From the NCBI GenBank assembly GCA_002405755.1, contig DHMK01000041.1, forward strand, positions 225-19,052: a DNA stretch of 18,828 nt, read 5' to 3'. This document shows, piece by piece, positions 6,444 through 13,007 of this stretch (positions within the stretch are counted from its first letter, which is position 1; every line of letters begins with the position of its first letter). The position numbers and the translations under genes were made by a program. The notes below the pieces were generated by a model, which was not told the origin of the DNA, did no database searches, and saw only the letters and a program-made list of their open reading frames with translations. This DNA is from Clostridiales bacterium UBA4644 (lineage in GTDB: Bacteria; Bacillota; Clostridia; Oscillospirales; Butyricicoccaceae).

Positions 6444-6989
6444 ATGGATCAGAGGAAGATCGGAAGGTTTATCGCCGCCCTGCGGAAGGAAAAGGGCCTG
6501 ACGCAGGAGCGGCTGGGAGAAAGGCTCGGCGTGACCAACAAAACGGTTTCCCGTTGGGAAAACGGCAACTATATGCCCGATGTGGAAATGCTTTCGCTGC
6601 TGTCAAAGGAATTCGGCGTAAGCATCAACGAGCTGATCAGCGGAGAACGGCTTTTGACGGAGGACTTCCGGAAAGCCGCCGACCATAATCTCGTTGCGGC
6701 ACTGAACAACAGTACCTTTACGCTGAAGGAAAAGCTCTCGTTTTTTAAGAAAAAATGGCTGCGCGAGCATGCGGCGGCCATCGTTCTGTGTGCCGCAGCG
6801 TGGATCGGTATTGTGATCTGGACGGCGCTGAAATTGCGGGGCAGCGATTCCCATGCGCTTTTGGGCGCGACCGGCGGACTGCTTGCGGTGCTCTTTTATG
6901 TGGTGCTGTATAACCGGATGATGGCCTATGTGGAGCGCCGCGCATATCAGGCGGCGCCAGACCGGGAAACCGAACCGGATCGCAGCTGA
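6444..6989 (+). CDS. XRE family regulator with C-terminal transmembrane segments
   Basis: A 181-residue protein. Residues 5-65 form a typical HTH_3 domain (GLTQERLGERLGVTNKTVSR followed by WENGNYMPDVEML), as in many clostridial XRE regulators. After a charged linker, two hydrophobic segments at about 109-128 and 138-157 tether it to the membrane, with the DNA-binding domain in the cytoplasm. The ATG at 6444 is preceded by GGAGGG; the open frame from 6351 has no such site. The 113 bases before it hold no clear promoter or terminator, so it may be read from the upstream cluster. Membrane-bound XRE regulators often sense envelope signals or act with a neighbouring membrane protein; here that link is inferred. 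Confidence 0.88.
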   Translation: MDQRKIGRFIAALRKEKGLTQERLGERLGVTNKTVSRWENGNYMPDVEMLSLLSKEFGVSINELISGERLLTEDFRKAADHNLVAALNNSTFTLKEKLSFFKKKWLREHAAAIVLCAAAWIGIVIWTALKLRGSDSHALLGATGGLLAVLFYVVLYNRMMAYVERRAYQAAPDRETEPDRS

Positions 6990-7017
6990 AAAAGCCCGCT
7001 TCAAAAGAGAAGTGGGC
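6989..7017 (-). terminator. Second (distal) terminator downstream of tRNA-Ala
   Basis: On the minus strand GCCCACTTC and GAAGCGGGC (7017-7009 and 7002-6994) form a 9-bp stem with one G-T pair and a six-base loop, followed by five T (6993-6989). It abuts the stop of the plus-strand XRE gene and could act weakly for it too. Confidence 0.7.
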
Positions 7018-7024
7018 ATAAAAC

Positions 7025-7050
7025 AAAAAACTCGCCTTTTTCAAAGCAAG
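7025..7050 (-). terminator. Terminator of tRNA-Ala, likely bidirectional
   Basis: On the minus strand CTTGCTTT, a GAAA tetraloop and AAGGCGAG (7050-7031) form an 8-bp stem with two G-T pairs, followed by six T (7030-7025). On the plus strand the same stem is followed by TCTTTCTT, so it may also stop the XRE gene transcript. Confidence 0.75.
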
Positions 7051-7064
7051 TCTTTCTTAAGAAA

Positions 7065-7175
<111 letters not shown>

Positions 7176-7219
7176 CATTTCTTGTTCAGTTCATGGCCGT
7201 CATTCCTGACCGCTCATTT

Positions 7220-7248
7220 AGAATAGCATATCACACCCGAAAAGTCAA
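7220..7248 (-). promoter_or_regulatory. Promoter of tRNA-Ala
   Basis: On the minus strand TTGACT (7248-7243), 17 bases, TATTCT (7225-7220). The predicted start lies about 55 bases before the mature tRNA end, so the precursor includes the 13-base leader arm. Apart from this promoter, the stretch 7157-7314 holds only a small hairpin (CCAGC/GCTGG at 7296-7310) near the GNAT stop and no gene. Confidence 0.78.
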
Positions 7249-7314
7249 GCAAAAAAACAACTTTTTTACGGGAAACGAAAGATTGACAATCTCTTCCAGC
7301 TGTCCGCTGGAGGA

Positions 7315-7944
7315 TCAGACCAGCTGGCCTGGCAGATGCTTCTTTTCCTTGGGCGGGAACTGGGCCTCAAAGGCCGCAAAGCCCTGGGGATCCCGCTCTG
7401 CCACGAAATATTCCTCCGGATCCCGGTAGGTCCATTGCATGCCCTGCAAGACGCCCGGCTTCAGCTCGCGCACCAGAAAATAGGGAACGACTGTATCCTC
7501 CGGCTCCGCATAGCCGTAGCGGACGCCCAGCGTGCTGCCCAAAACAAAGCCGCTTTTGCCGTAAAAATCCGGGTTGCCGGTGATGGCCACGGCAGAAAAG
7601 CCCAGCTTTGCCGCCTTTTCCAGCGAAGCGTCCACCAGCAGTTTGCCATAGCCCTTCCGCTGAAGAGTCGGATCGATGCTCAGCGGACCAAAGGTCAGCA
7701 TGGGGAGCCGGCGGCCGTCTGCGCCCTCCATTTCCGCCTTGGCATACATGATGTGGCCGATGATGCGGCCATCCTCCTCCAGCACCAGATCCAGCTCCGG
7801 CAAAAAGCCAGGCTGCGTCCGGTAGCAGTGGAGCACATAATGCTCCAGACAGCCGGGCCGGTAAACGTTCCAAAAGGCTTCCCGGGTAAGCTTTTCCACA
7901 GTGCGATAGTCCTTTTCCTCTTCCTGACGGATCAAAATGCTCAT
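7315..7944 (-). CDS. GNAT family N-acetyltransferase
   Basis: A 209-residue protein starting MSILIRQEEEKDYRTVEKLT, the usual first strand and helix of GNAT enzymes. The acetyl-CoA binding loop is QRKGYGKLL (residues 95-103), preceded by the strand GPLSIDPTL. The later VAITGNPDFYGKSGF is the conserved end of the fold, common in a subgroup of predicted N-acetyltransferases (YhbS-like). The substrate cannot be told. AAGGAGG stands five bases before the ATG at 7944. The gene starts 10 bases after the TetR stop, so both are one operon from the TetR promoter, and the enzyme is likely controlled by that repressor. Confidence 0.92.
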   Translation of the reverse strand: MSILIRQEEEKDYRTVEKLTREAFWNVYRPGCLEHYVLHCYRTQPGFLPELDLVLEEDGRIIGHIMYAKAEMEGADGRRLPMLTFGPLSIDPTLQRKGYGKLLVDASLEKAAKLGFSAVAITGNPDFYGKSGFVLGSTLGVRYGYAEPEDTVVPYFLVRELKPGVLQGMQWTYRDPEEYFVAERDPQGFAAFEAQFPPKEKKHLPGQLV

Positions 7945-7954
7945 AGCTTCCTCC

Positions 7955-8557
7955 TTAGCTCTGCTGCTTTCGCAGCTCCATTGCCGCGGCGTCCAGGCAG
8001 GCGTCCAGCTGCGCGGCAACGGCGGACTTGTCTTCCGCGCCGTCATAAATGCTGTAATACAAAAACATCGGCCCATAAAGCTCTGCGGCGCCCTCTACCG
8101 GCCGGGAAAAGCCCATGCCTGCCAGCAGATCCTCCACATAGCGCAGCGGCCCCGACGCCAGATACTGCTGATAAAGCGTCCGCATCTCGGGGGAGCGATA
8201 TTGCTCCAGCGTCAGCAGCCGGCGAAAGGCGGCGGCAAAGGGATCCTCTGTCCAACTGCGGAATTGGGCCTTGCTGTAGGCCAGCAGCTGCTCCAGCGCC
8301 GCCGATCGGTAGGCCTCCGGCGTCTCTTCCGCAGGACGCTCGGGCAGCTGATGCTCTGCCGCGCCGGAGGCGTCCCGCTGCTCCATGGCGGAAAGGATGC
8401 TCTCAAAAATATCCCGCTTGCTTTTGTAGTGCTTATAAAGCGCGCCCTTGGTCATATCCAGCGCGCCGGCGATCTGGCTCACGGAGACGGCTTCATAGCC
8501 CTCCCGGGAAAACAGCGCCAGCGCCTCCTGCAGGATCCGCGCCTTGGTGTCTCCCAT
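7955..8557 (-). CDS. TetR family transcriptional regulator
   Basis: A 200-residue protein with the TetR N-terminal DNA-binding domain: TKARILQEALALFSREGYEA, then SVSQIAGALDMTKGALYKHY at about residues 25-44, with the TKGALYKHY recognition helix. The C-terminal 140 residues are a helical ligand domain of no recognised subclass. The start at 8557 has GGGAGGTG upstream; the frame runs on to 8635 through the operator, where no ribosome site exists. Two AACGNNCGTT sites flank and invade its promoter, which is strong evidence for autorepression. It precedes the GNAT gene in one operon. The MATE transporter ends just upstream and could be a co-regulated function only if read-through matters. Confidence 0.93.
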   Translation of the reverse strand: MGDTKARILQEALALFSREGYEAVSVSQIAGALDMTKGALYKHYKSKRDIFESILSAMEQRDASGAAEHQLPERPAEETPEAYRSAALEQLLAYSKAQFRSWTEDPFAAAFRRLLTLEQYRSPEMRTLYQQYLASGPLRYVEDLLAGMGFSRPVEGAAELYGPMFLYYSIYDGAEDKSAVAAQLDACLDAAAMELRKQQS

Positions 8558-8581
8558 GGTAGCACCTCCCTTGTTAAAAGT

Positions 8582-8620
8582 AAACGACCGTTCACCTGCT
8601 ATTATAGTGAACGGTCGTTT
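8582..8620. promoter_or_regulatory. Operator of the TetR regulator, 14-bp inverted repeat
   Basis: AAACGACCGTTCAC (8582-8595) and GTGAACGGTCGTTT (8607-8620) are perfect reverse complements separated by the 11 bases containing the -10 box. Each arm also contains AACGNNCGTT, itself a near-palindrome, so two dimers could bind. Confidence 0.85.
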
Positions 8621-8629
8621 TCTTGTCAA
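8601..8629 (-). promoter_or_regulatory. Consensus SigA promoter of the TetR-GNAT operon
   Basis: On the minus strand TTGACA (8629-8624), exactly 17 bases, TATAAT (8606-8601): a full consensus match. One operator arm fills the spacer and the other lies just past the -10, so repressor binding should block RNA polymerase. Confidence 0.93.
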
Positions 8630-8638
8630 GAGCAAAAT

Positions 8639-9979
8639 TTAATTCTTTTCGGCAAGCCGGTCCCGGCGGCGGAGCAGGGCGAAGGCGATCAGGCAGACAA
8701 CGGAGGAAAACAGCGAGCCTGCCGCCGAAGCCAGCCCCATGGGCAGCAGCGTCTGGGGAAAATAAAGGGAGGTCAGATAAGCGCCGGGGATCCGCACCAG
8801 CAGGATGGAGAGCGCATTGTGCAGGAAGGACAGGCCTGATTTTCCCCGGGCGCAGAAATAGCCGCTGAAGCTGAATTGGACGCCGCCGAAGACGCAGTCC
8901 CAGATATAGCCCCGCAGATATTGCCCGCCGGCGGTAGCCACGGCGGCGTCCGGCGTGAATAGCGCCACCAGCTGCTCTGCCGCCAGCTGAACGGCTCCGG
9001 CCACCGCCAGCCCCAGCCCAACCGCGATGCAGATGGCATAGCGCAGCGTTCCGACGGCCCGCTCCGGCTTGCCTGCGCCGATATTCTGCGCGCCCAGGGC
9101 GGAGACGGAGGATAGCATGGAGGAGGGGATCAGAAAGACAAAGCCGATGATCTTTTCCACAATGCCGACGGCGGCGGCATCGGTGAGGCCCCGGCGGTTG
9201 GCAATGATGGTGATGAGAATAAACGAGACCTGGATAAAGCCGTCCTGCAGGGCCACGGGAAGGCCGATGCGCAGCAGCTTTTTCATGACGGAGCGGCGGG
9301 GCTTCAGGTCTGCCCGGGAGAGGGAGACGCTGTGCTTCCGCCGGATGAAAAGCAGGGAGAGAACAACGCTGACGCCCTGAGAAAGCGTCGTCCCCAGCGC
9401 TGCGCCGGCAGGACCCATGCGCAGCGCGCCCATAAACAGAAGATCCAGCCCGATATTGACGGCGCAGGCCACGGCAATGAAGTACATGGGGCTTTTGCTG
9501 TCGCCCAGGCCGCGAAAAATGGAGCTGATGATATTATAGGCGGTGATAAAGGGAATGCCCAAAAAGCAGATGGTCAGGTAGGCCCTCGTTCCTTCGATGG
9601 CCGCCTGGGGCGTGGACATCAGCTGCACGATAGAGCCGTTCAGCGCCAGCAAAATGCCCGTCAGCACCACCGAAAGCCCCAGAAACAGCGTTACCGTGTT
9701 GCCAATGGCGGCGGAGGCAGATCGGGGATCCTTTGCGCCCACGGCCTGGCCGATGGAGACGGTGGAGCCCATGGCCAGTCCCACCAGCATCACCGTCAGC
9801 ATATGCATCACCTGCGAGCCGACGGAAACCGCCGTGGTGGCGGCGACGCCCTCATACTGGCCGATGATAAACAGATCCGCCATGCCGTAGAGGGTCTGGA
9901 GAAAATAAGAAAGCAGATAAGGCAGCGAAAAGGCTACCACATTCTTAAAAACGCTGCCGGAGGTGAGATCCCGTTTCAT
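8639..9979 (-). CDS. MATE family efflux transporter
   Basis: A 446-residue membrane protein with about 12 transmembrane segments in two related halves, as in MATE (NorM/DinF/MepA-like) exporters. Typical MATE segments are LPYLLSYFLQTLYGMADLFI near the N-terminus, GLAMGSTVSIGQAVGAKD near residue 67, and ALGAQNIGAGKPERAVG at the start of the second half. These proteins export cationic drugs or metabolites using Na+ or H+ gradients; the substrate here is unknown. The ATG at 9979 overlaps the stop of the hydrolase gene by four bases and has AAGGAG upstream inside that gene. The pair is therefore translationally coupled and transcribed from the hydrolase promoter. The TetR promoter begins 9 bases after the MATE stop end, without a visible terminator. 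Confidence 0.95.
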   Translation of the reverse strand: MKRDLTSGSVFKNVVAFSLPYLLSYFLQTLYGMADLFIIGQYEGVAATTAVSVGSQVMHMLTVMLVGLAMGSTVSIGQAVGAKDPRSASAAIGNTVTLFLGLSVVLTGILLALNGSIVQLMSTPQAAIEGTRAYLTICFLGIPFITAYNIISSIFRGLGDSKSPMYFIAVACAVNIGLDLLFMGALRMGPAGAALGTTLSQGVSVVLSLLFIRRKHSVSLSRADLKPRRSVMKKLLRIGLPVALQDGFIQVSFILITIIANRRGLTDAAAVGIVEKIIGFVFLIPSSMLSSVSALGAQNIGAGKPERAVGTLRYAICIAVGLGLAVAGAVQLAAEQLVALFTPDAAVATAGGQYLRGYIWDCVFGGVQFSFSGYFCARGKSGLSFLHNALSILLVRIPGAYLTSLYFPQTLLPMGLASAAGSLFSSVVCLIAFALLRRRDRLAEKN

Positions 9980-10923
9980 GAAACAATGCTCCTTTTGGTC
10001 AAAACCGTTTGCTGAAAGGCGGTCAGCGCCGCCAGATAAGCCTGCCGGTCCACCAGATAGCTGAGCCCATGGCCCGCGCCGGGGACAATGAGCAGCCGCT
10101 TGTCCGGCGAAGCGCAGCGGTCATAGTTTTCCTGGCTCATAGCGCAGGGGACAAAGCGGTCGTCGCCGCCGTGGATCAGCAGAACGGGGATCCGGCAGCG
10201 CTCCATGGCTTCTGCGGCAGAGGCTTGCTCCAGATCAAAGCCGCCGAACAGCCGCCCGCCCAGCCGCACCAGCGCATAGGTGGGGAAGAAGGGGTAGCCC
10301 CGCTGCCGCAGCTCCCGCTGAAGAATGGCGGCGGGGGAGGTGTAGCCGCAGTCGGCCACGATGCCGGCGACATTTTTCGGAAGCTCCAGCCCTGCGGCCA
10401 TCAGCACGGTGGCCGCGCCCATAGACATTCCGTAAAGCAGGATCCGACAGTCCGGCCCGAAGCGGCCAATGGCATACTGCACCCAGCAAAGGCAGTCATA
10501 TCGCTCCAAAACGCCGAAGCTCAGACAGCGGCCCTGGCTCTTTCCGTGGGCCCGCTGATCCACCAGCAGGACGGAGCAGCCGCCCTTCCGGGCCTCCTGC
10601 AGTCCGCCGCAAAAATCCCGCTCCGCCGCGCTGCGATAGCCGTGAAACAGCAGCTGCACCGGTGCGCCCAGCGTTCCGGGATAAAGCTTTCCGTGGAGAT
10701 GAAGCCCATCCCGGGAGAGGATCCAAACGTCCTCATAGGGGATCGCCAGAGCCGCGCGGATCATTTGAGCAGAGACCTCCCGAAAGGGGGCATACTGGGC
10801 GGTATCCGGCAGGAAAAACAGATCGTCCTCCCGTGGCTTTGGCACGGAAAAGGCCATGCGGTAGCAGAGATAGGCGCCAGCAAGGATCAGAAAAAGCAGC
10901 GCCGCAGCACAGCCCCAGAGCAT
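9976..10923 (-). CDS. Alpha/beta hydrolase with N-terminal membrane anchor
   Basis: A 315-residue protein. Residues 3-20 are hydrophobic (signal anchor), placing the catalytic domain outside the cytoplasm or at the membrane. The alpha/beta hydrolase fold shows the oxyanion segment LLFHGYRS (91-98), the nucleophile elbow GMSMGA with Ser167, an acidic residue in HGGDDRFVP (Asp254/255) and His285 in GAGHGLSY. It resembles the BAAT/YqkD/YfhR-like group of membrane-linked hydrolases; the natural ester or amide substrate is unknown. The ATG at 10923 has GGGAGGGG just upstream and a clear promoter about 35 bases before it. It is the first gene of a two-gene unit with the MATE exporter, which hints at processing or export of one compound, but that is inference. 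Confidence 0.92.
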   Translation of the reverse strand: MLWGCAAALLFLILAGAYLCYRMAFSVPKPREDDLFFLPDTAQYAPFREVSAQMIRAALAIPYEDVWILSRDGLHLHGKLYPGTLGAPVQLLFHGYRSAAERDFCGGLQEARKGGCSVLLVDQRAHGKSQGRCLSFGVLERYDCLCWVQYAIGRFGPDCRILLYGMSMGAATVLMAAGLELPKNVAGIVADCGYTSPAAILQRELRQRGYPFFPTYALVRLGGRLFGGFDLEQASAAEAMERCRIPVLLIHGGDDRFVPCAMSQENYDRCASPDKRLLIVPGAGHGLSYLVDRQAYLAALTAFQQTVLTKRSIVS

Positions 10924-10955
10924 GCAGACCCCTCCCTTTCGCTTTCTTCGGCTTT

Positions 10956-10983
10956 ATTATAGCAGACCGCCCGTAAAATGCAA
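10956..10983 (-). promoter_or_regulatory. Promoter of the hydrolase-MATE unit
   Basis: On the minus strand TTGCAT (10983-10978), 16 bases, TATAAT (10961-10956), 33 bases before the ATG. The space between this and the next plus-strand promoter (10984-11108) holds no convincing gene. Confidence 0.75.
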
Positions 10984-11108
10984 GAAAGACCGGGGCGCTT
11001 TTACTGATGGGGAAGGGGAGATCTCAGTCTGTTACGCCATTCGCCGGGCCGACTGGCAAAGGCTTCAAAAGATCTGACGCAAATAACAGCTTTCGACAAA
11101 GAAGGCCG

Positions 11109-11137
11109 TTGCATTTTCCGCAGGAATCGGATATAAT
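11109..11137 (+). promoter_or_regulatory. Promoter of DUF1292 gene and probably the 6S-like RNA
   Basis: TTGCAT (11109-11114), 17 bases, TATAAT (11132-11137), about 40 bases before the ATG of the DUF1292 gene. Confidence 0.82.
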
Positions 11138-11175
11138 GAGAAAAAAGAAACAAACCTAAACAGGAGGCCTGTTTT

Positions 11176-11499
11176 ATGAGCGAGGAATATGGTAATGATT
11201 TCGTCGTCCTGACGGATGAGGACGGTCGGGAGATCGAGCTGGAGCATCTGGACACCGTGGAATACAACGGCCAGACCTATATGGCATTTCTGCCCACGGA
11301 AATGTCGCTGGACGATGCTTATGAGCTGATCATCATGAAGGTGGAGCTGGAGGACGACGGCGAGGAGATGCTGGTAACGCTGGACGATGAGGATGAGGAA
11401 GCCGAGATGTTCCAGATCTTCTCCGAGCGTCTGGAGGAGACCTTCGAGGACGAAGCGGAAGACGAAGACGAGGCCGAGGAGGAAGAGCCGGAGGCCTGA
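11176..11499 (+). CDS. DUF1292 domain-containing acidic protein (YrzB-like)
   Basis: A 107-residue, very acidic protein. Residues 8-66 fit the DUF1292 domain: FVVLTDEDGREIELEHLDTV, then an NGQTYMAFLP strand and the region ELIIMKVELEDDGEEM. The C-terminal 30 residues are almost only Glu, Asp and Ala and must be disordered. In many Firmicutes DUF1292 lies near ruvX/yrrK and alaS; here it is alone. Function is unknown; it is small, cytoplasmic and conserved. AGGAGG eight bases before the ATG is ideal. A structured RNA follows only nine bases after the stop, and no separate promoter is seen for it. Confidence 0.93.
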   Translation: MSEEYGNDFVVLTDEDGREIELEHLDTVEYNGQTYMAFLPTEMSLDDAYELIIMKVELEDDGEEMLVTLDDEDEEAEMFQIFSERLEETFEDEAEDEDEAEEEEPEA

Positions 11500-11507
11500 A
11501 CGAGAAA

Positions 11508-11697
11508 GCCCCGCCGGGCGGAGTGCGGATCTTCTTATTTAACCTACAATGTGTTATTCGGGATTGCGTGTCCGGTCCCCGTTGGCAGACCTCCCGCGAA
11601 AAGCGCGGAAGTTGGGAGCCGATCAAAGGAACGGTAGCTTGCCCACCTGCAAAAGCGGGTTATTTAACACGTCCGCACTCCACCCGACGGGGCTTTT
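11508..11697 (+). ncRNA. ssrS: Structured RNA, probably 6S RNA
   Basis: No long plausible frame exists here, but the sequence is highly structured. The ends pair in a nearly continuous stem of 20 base pairs: GCCCCG (11508-11513) with CGGGGC (11688-11693), CGGG (11515-11518) with CCCG (11683-11686), GGAGTGCGGA (11520-11529) with TCCGCACTCC (11672-11681). Then come GTGTTA (11551-11556) with TAACAC (11665-11670), an inner rod CTCCC/GGGAG around a CCGC/GCGG hairpin, and a small hairpin ACCTGC-AAAA-GCGGGT on the 3' side. A closed rod of about 190 bases with an open centre and a 3'-side hairpin is the layout of 6S RNA, which binds the SigA RNA polymerase and acts as a decoy promoter. TTTT follows the final stem. 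SRP RNA, RNase P RNA and tmRNA signatures are absent. The identification rests on shape, not on alignment. Confidence 0.6.
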
Positions 11698-11706
11698 CAG
11701 CGACAG

Positions 11707-11735
11707 AGCGGCGCGCTTCGGCGGGCCGCTTTTTC
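11707..11735 (+). terminator. Terminator between the 6S-like RNA and the flavin reductase
   Basis: AGCGGC (11707-11712) pairs with GCCGCT (11725-11730), closed by an inner GC/TTCG-rich loop, followed by TTTTTC. Together with the TTTT after the RNA's closing stem this forms a tandem stop. Confidence 0.75.
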
Positions 11736-11751
11736 AGAAAGGATGAAGCAC

Positions 11752-12348
11752 ATGGCAAAGCTGAATTGGAAGCCGGGGACGCTTCTTGCGCCCGCGCCGC
11801 CGGCGCTGGTGACCTGCGGAGATCTGGCGGGGGAGCACAATGTTTTGACGGTGGCCTGGACGGGCATCGTCTGCTCCGATCCGGCCATGACCTATGTCTC
11901 CGTCCGGCCGGAGCGCTATTCGCATCACATGATCGCGGAAAGCGGCGAGTTCGTCATCAATCTGCCCTGCCAGAGCATCGCCCGGGCGGCAGATCTCTGC
12001 GGCGTGAAGTCCGGCCGGGATGGGGACAAGTTTGCCCTGGCGGGGCTGACGGCGGAGCCGGCCTTTACAGTCAAGGCCCCGGTCATCGGGGAATGCCCCA
12101 TTGCGCTGGAGTGCCGGGTGAAGCAGGTTCTGCCCCTGGGGACCCACGATATGTTTCTGGCAGAGATCACTGCCGTGGATGTGGATCCCCGGTTCGTGGA
12201 CGAAAAGGGCGCGCTGCATATGGAGCGGTGCGGCCTGCTGGCCTATGCCCATGGGGCATATTTCACGCTGGGCAAGCAGCTGGGGACCTTCGGCTTTTCC
12301 GTGCGCAAACGCCCGGCCCACAGAGGTCAGCCCCGGAAAAAGCGCTGA
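11752..12348 (+). CDS. Flavin reductase family protein (flavoredoxin-like)
   Basis: A 198-residue protein of the FMN-binding split-barrel fold. The start MAKLNWKPGTLLAPAPPALV and the segments HNVLTVAWTGIVCSDPAMTY and VSVRPERYSHHMIAESGEFV are hallmarks of the flavin reductase/flavoredoxin group found in anaerobes. It should bind FMN and pass electrons from NAD(P)H or a ferredoxin-like donor to an unknown acceptor, in the cytoplasm. AAAGGATG precedes the ATG at 11752; an ATG three codons earlier (11743) sits right on the ribosome site and is less likely. The C-terminus is strongly basic. It lies directly after the RNA terminator with no obvious promoter of its own, so its transcription may depend on read-through or on an undetected promoter. 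A strong two-way terminator closes it. Confidence 0.92.
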   Translation: MAKLNWKPGTLLAPAPPALVTCGDLAGEHNVLTVAWTGIVCSDPAMTYVSVRPERYSHHMIAESGEFVINLPCQSIARAADLCGVKSGRDGDKFALAGLTAEPAFTVKAPVIGECPIALECRVKQVLPLGTHDMFLAEITAVDVDPRFVDEKGALHMERCGLLAYAHGAYFTLGKQLGTFGFSVRKRPAHRGQPRKKR

Positions 12349-12379
12349 AGCGGCGGGAAAACAGAAGAAAAAATTAAAA

Positions 12380-12408
12380 TGACCGGCTTTTCCAGCCGGT
12401 CATTTTTC
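12380..12408. terminator. Bidirectional terminator between flavin reductase and tyrosine phosphatase
   Basis: TGACCGGC (12380-12387) and GCCGGTCA (12395-12402) form a perfect 8-bp stem. T5 follows on the plus strand and TTTTAATTTTTTC on the minus strand, so it serves both convergent genes. Confidence 0.93.
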
Positions 12409-13004
12409 TATGCTTTTTGCAAAATATCGCGGAGCCTGTCGGGGACGCGGTCCAAAAACTGCTCCATGGTCCAGGCTCTCGGCGTGACGACCTCCAGCTT
12501 CAGCTCGGGCCGCTTGGCGATGAACTCCGCCAGCATGGTCTTGAGGTTTTCTGCGGAGAGGACATAATTGTCCACGATCTCCTGCCGGGAAGCGCCCATG
12601 CGCTGCAGCAGCAGGGCAGAGACGACGCCGGTGCGGTCCTTTCCCGCGTTGCAGAAGTAGATGGCGTTGCGTCCGGCGTTCCAGAGCGTGTCCAGAATGT
12701 GTACCAGCTGCCCGTCCACCATGTCCAGATAGTTGTTTGGAACGTCCTCAAAGCAATGGGGGACAATATCGCCGGTGGCCACCGGCAGGTGAAGATACTG
12801 AAACCGGGGGTCCTGCTCCAGCGGGCAGGGGCGGGCGGCACATTCCTGCGGCGAACGCAGGTCCACCGCAAGTGTGATCTCATGCGCCAGCAGCCAGTCC
12901 AGATCGCTGAGCGACAGTCGGTCCGGCACATCGCTGCGGACAAAGCGGAAGTCCCCCTCCCGCAGCAGACGGGTGTTCCAGGTGGTGCTCAAAAGGCTTG
13001 CCAT
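12408..13004 (-). CDS. Tyrosine-protein phosphatase (PTP-like, Y_phosphatase3 type)
   Basis: A 198-residue protein with the phosphatase P-loop CNAGKDRTG at residues 118-126 (C118 nucleophile, R124 phosphate-binding), matching CX5R(T). The N-terminal part LLREGDFRFVRSDVPDRLSL and the conserved AVDLRSPQEC are typical of bacterial tyrosine phosphatases of the IphP/LipA-like group. Targets could be phosphotyrosine or phosphoinositide; this cannot be decided. No signal peptide is seen, so it is cytoplasmic. GGAGG lies nine bases before the ATG at 13004. It starts only three bases after the murC stop, so it is co-transcribed with murC, suggesting a link to wall synthesis control. Confidence 0.93.
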   Translation of the reverse strand: MASLLSTTWNTRLLREGDFRFVRSDVPDRLSLSDLDWLLAHEITLAVDLRSPQECAARPCPLEQDPRFQYLHLPVATGDIVPHCFEDVPNNYLDMVDGQLVHILDTLWNAGRNAIYFCNAGKDRTGVVSALLLQRMGASRQEIVDNYVLSAENLKTMLAEFIAKRPELKLEVVTPRAWTMEQFLDRVPDRLRDILQKA

Positions 13005-13007
13005 GGC

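Noticed and set aside
11007..11159. 50-codon plus-strand frame before DUF1292
   Set aside because: No ribosome site, and the DUF1292 promoter lies inside it; likely chance.
11508..11697. Riboswitch for the flavin reductase, or SRP, RNase P or tmRNA
   Set aside because: No FMN-riboswitch core, no SRP helix 8 loop, no RNase P or tmRNA landmarks; a closed rod with ends paired is more like 6S RNA.
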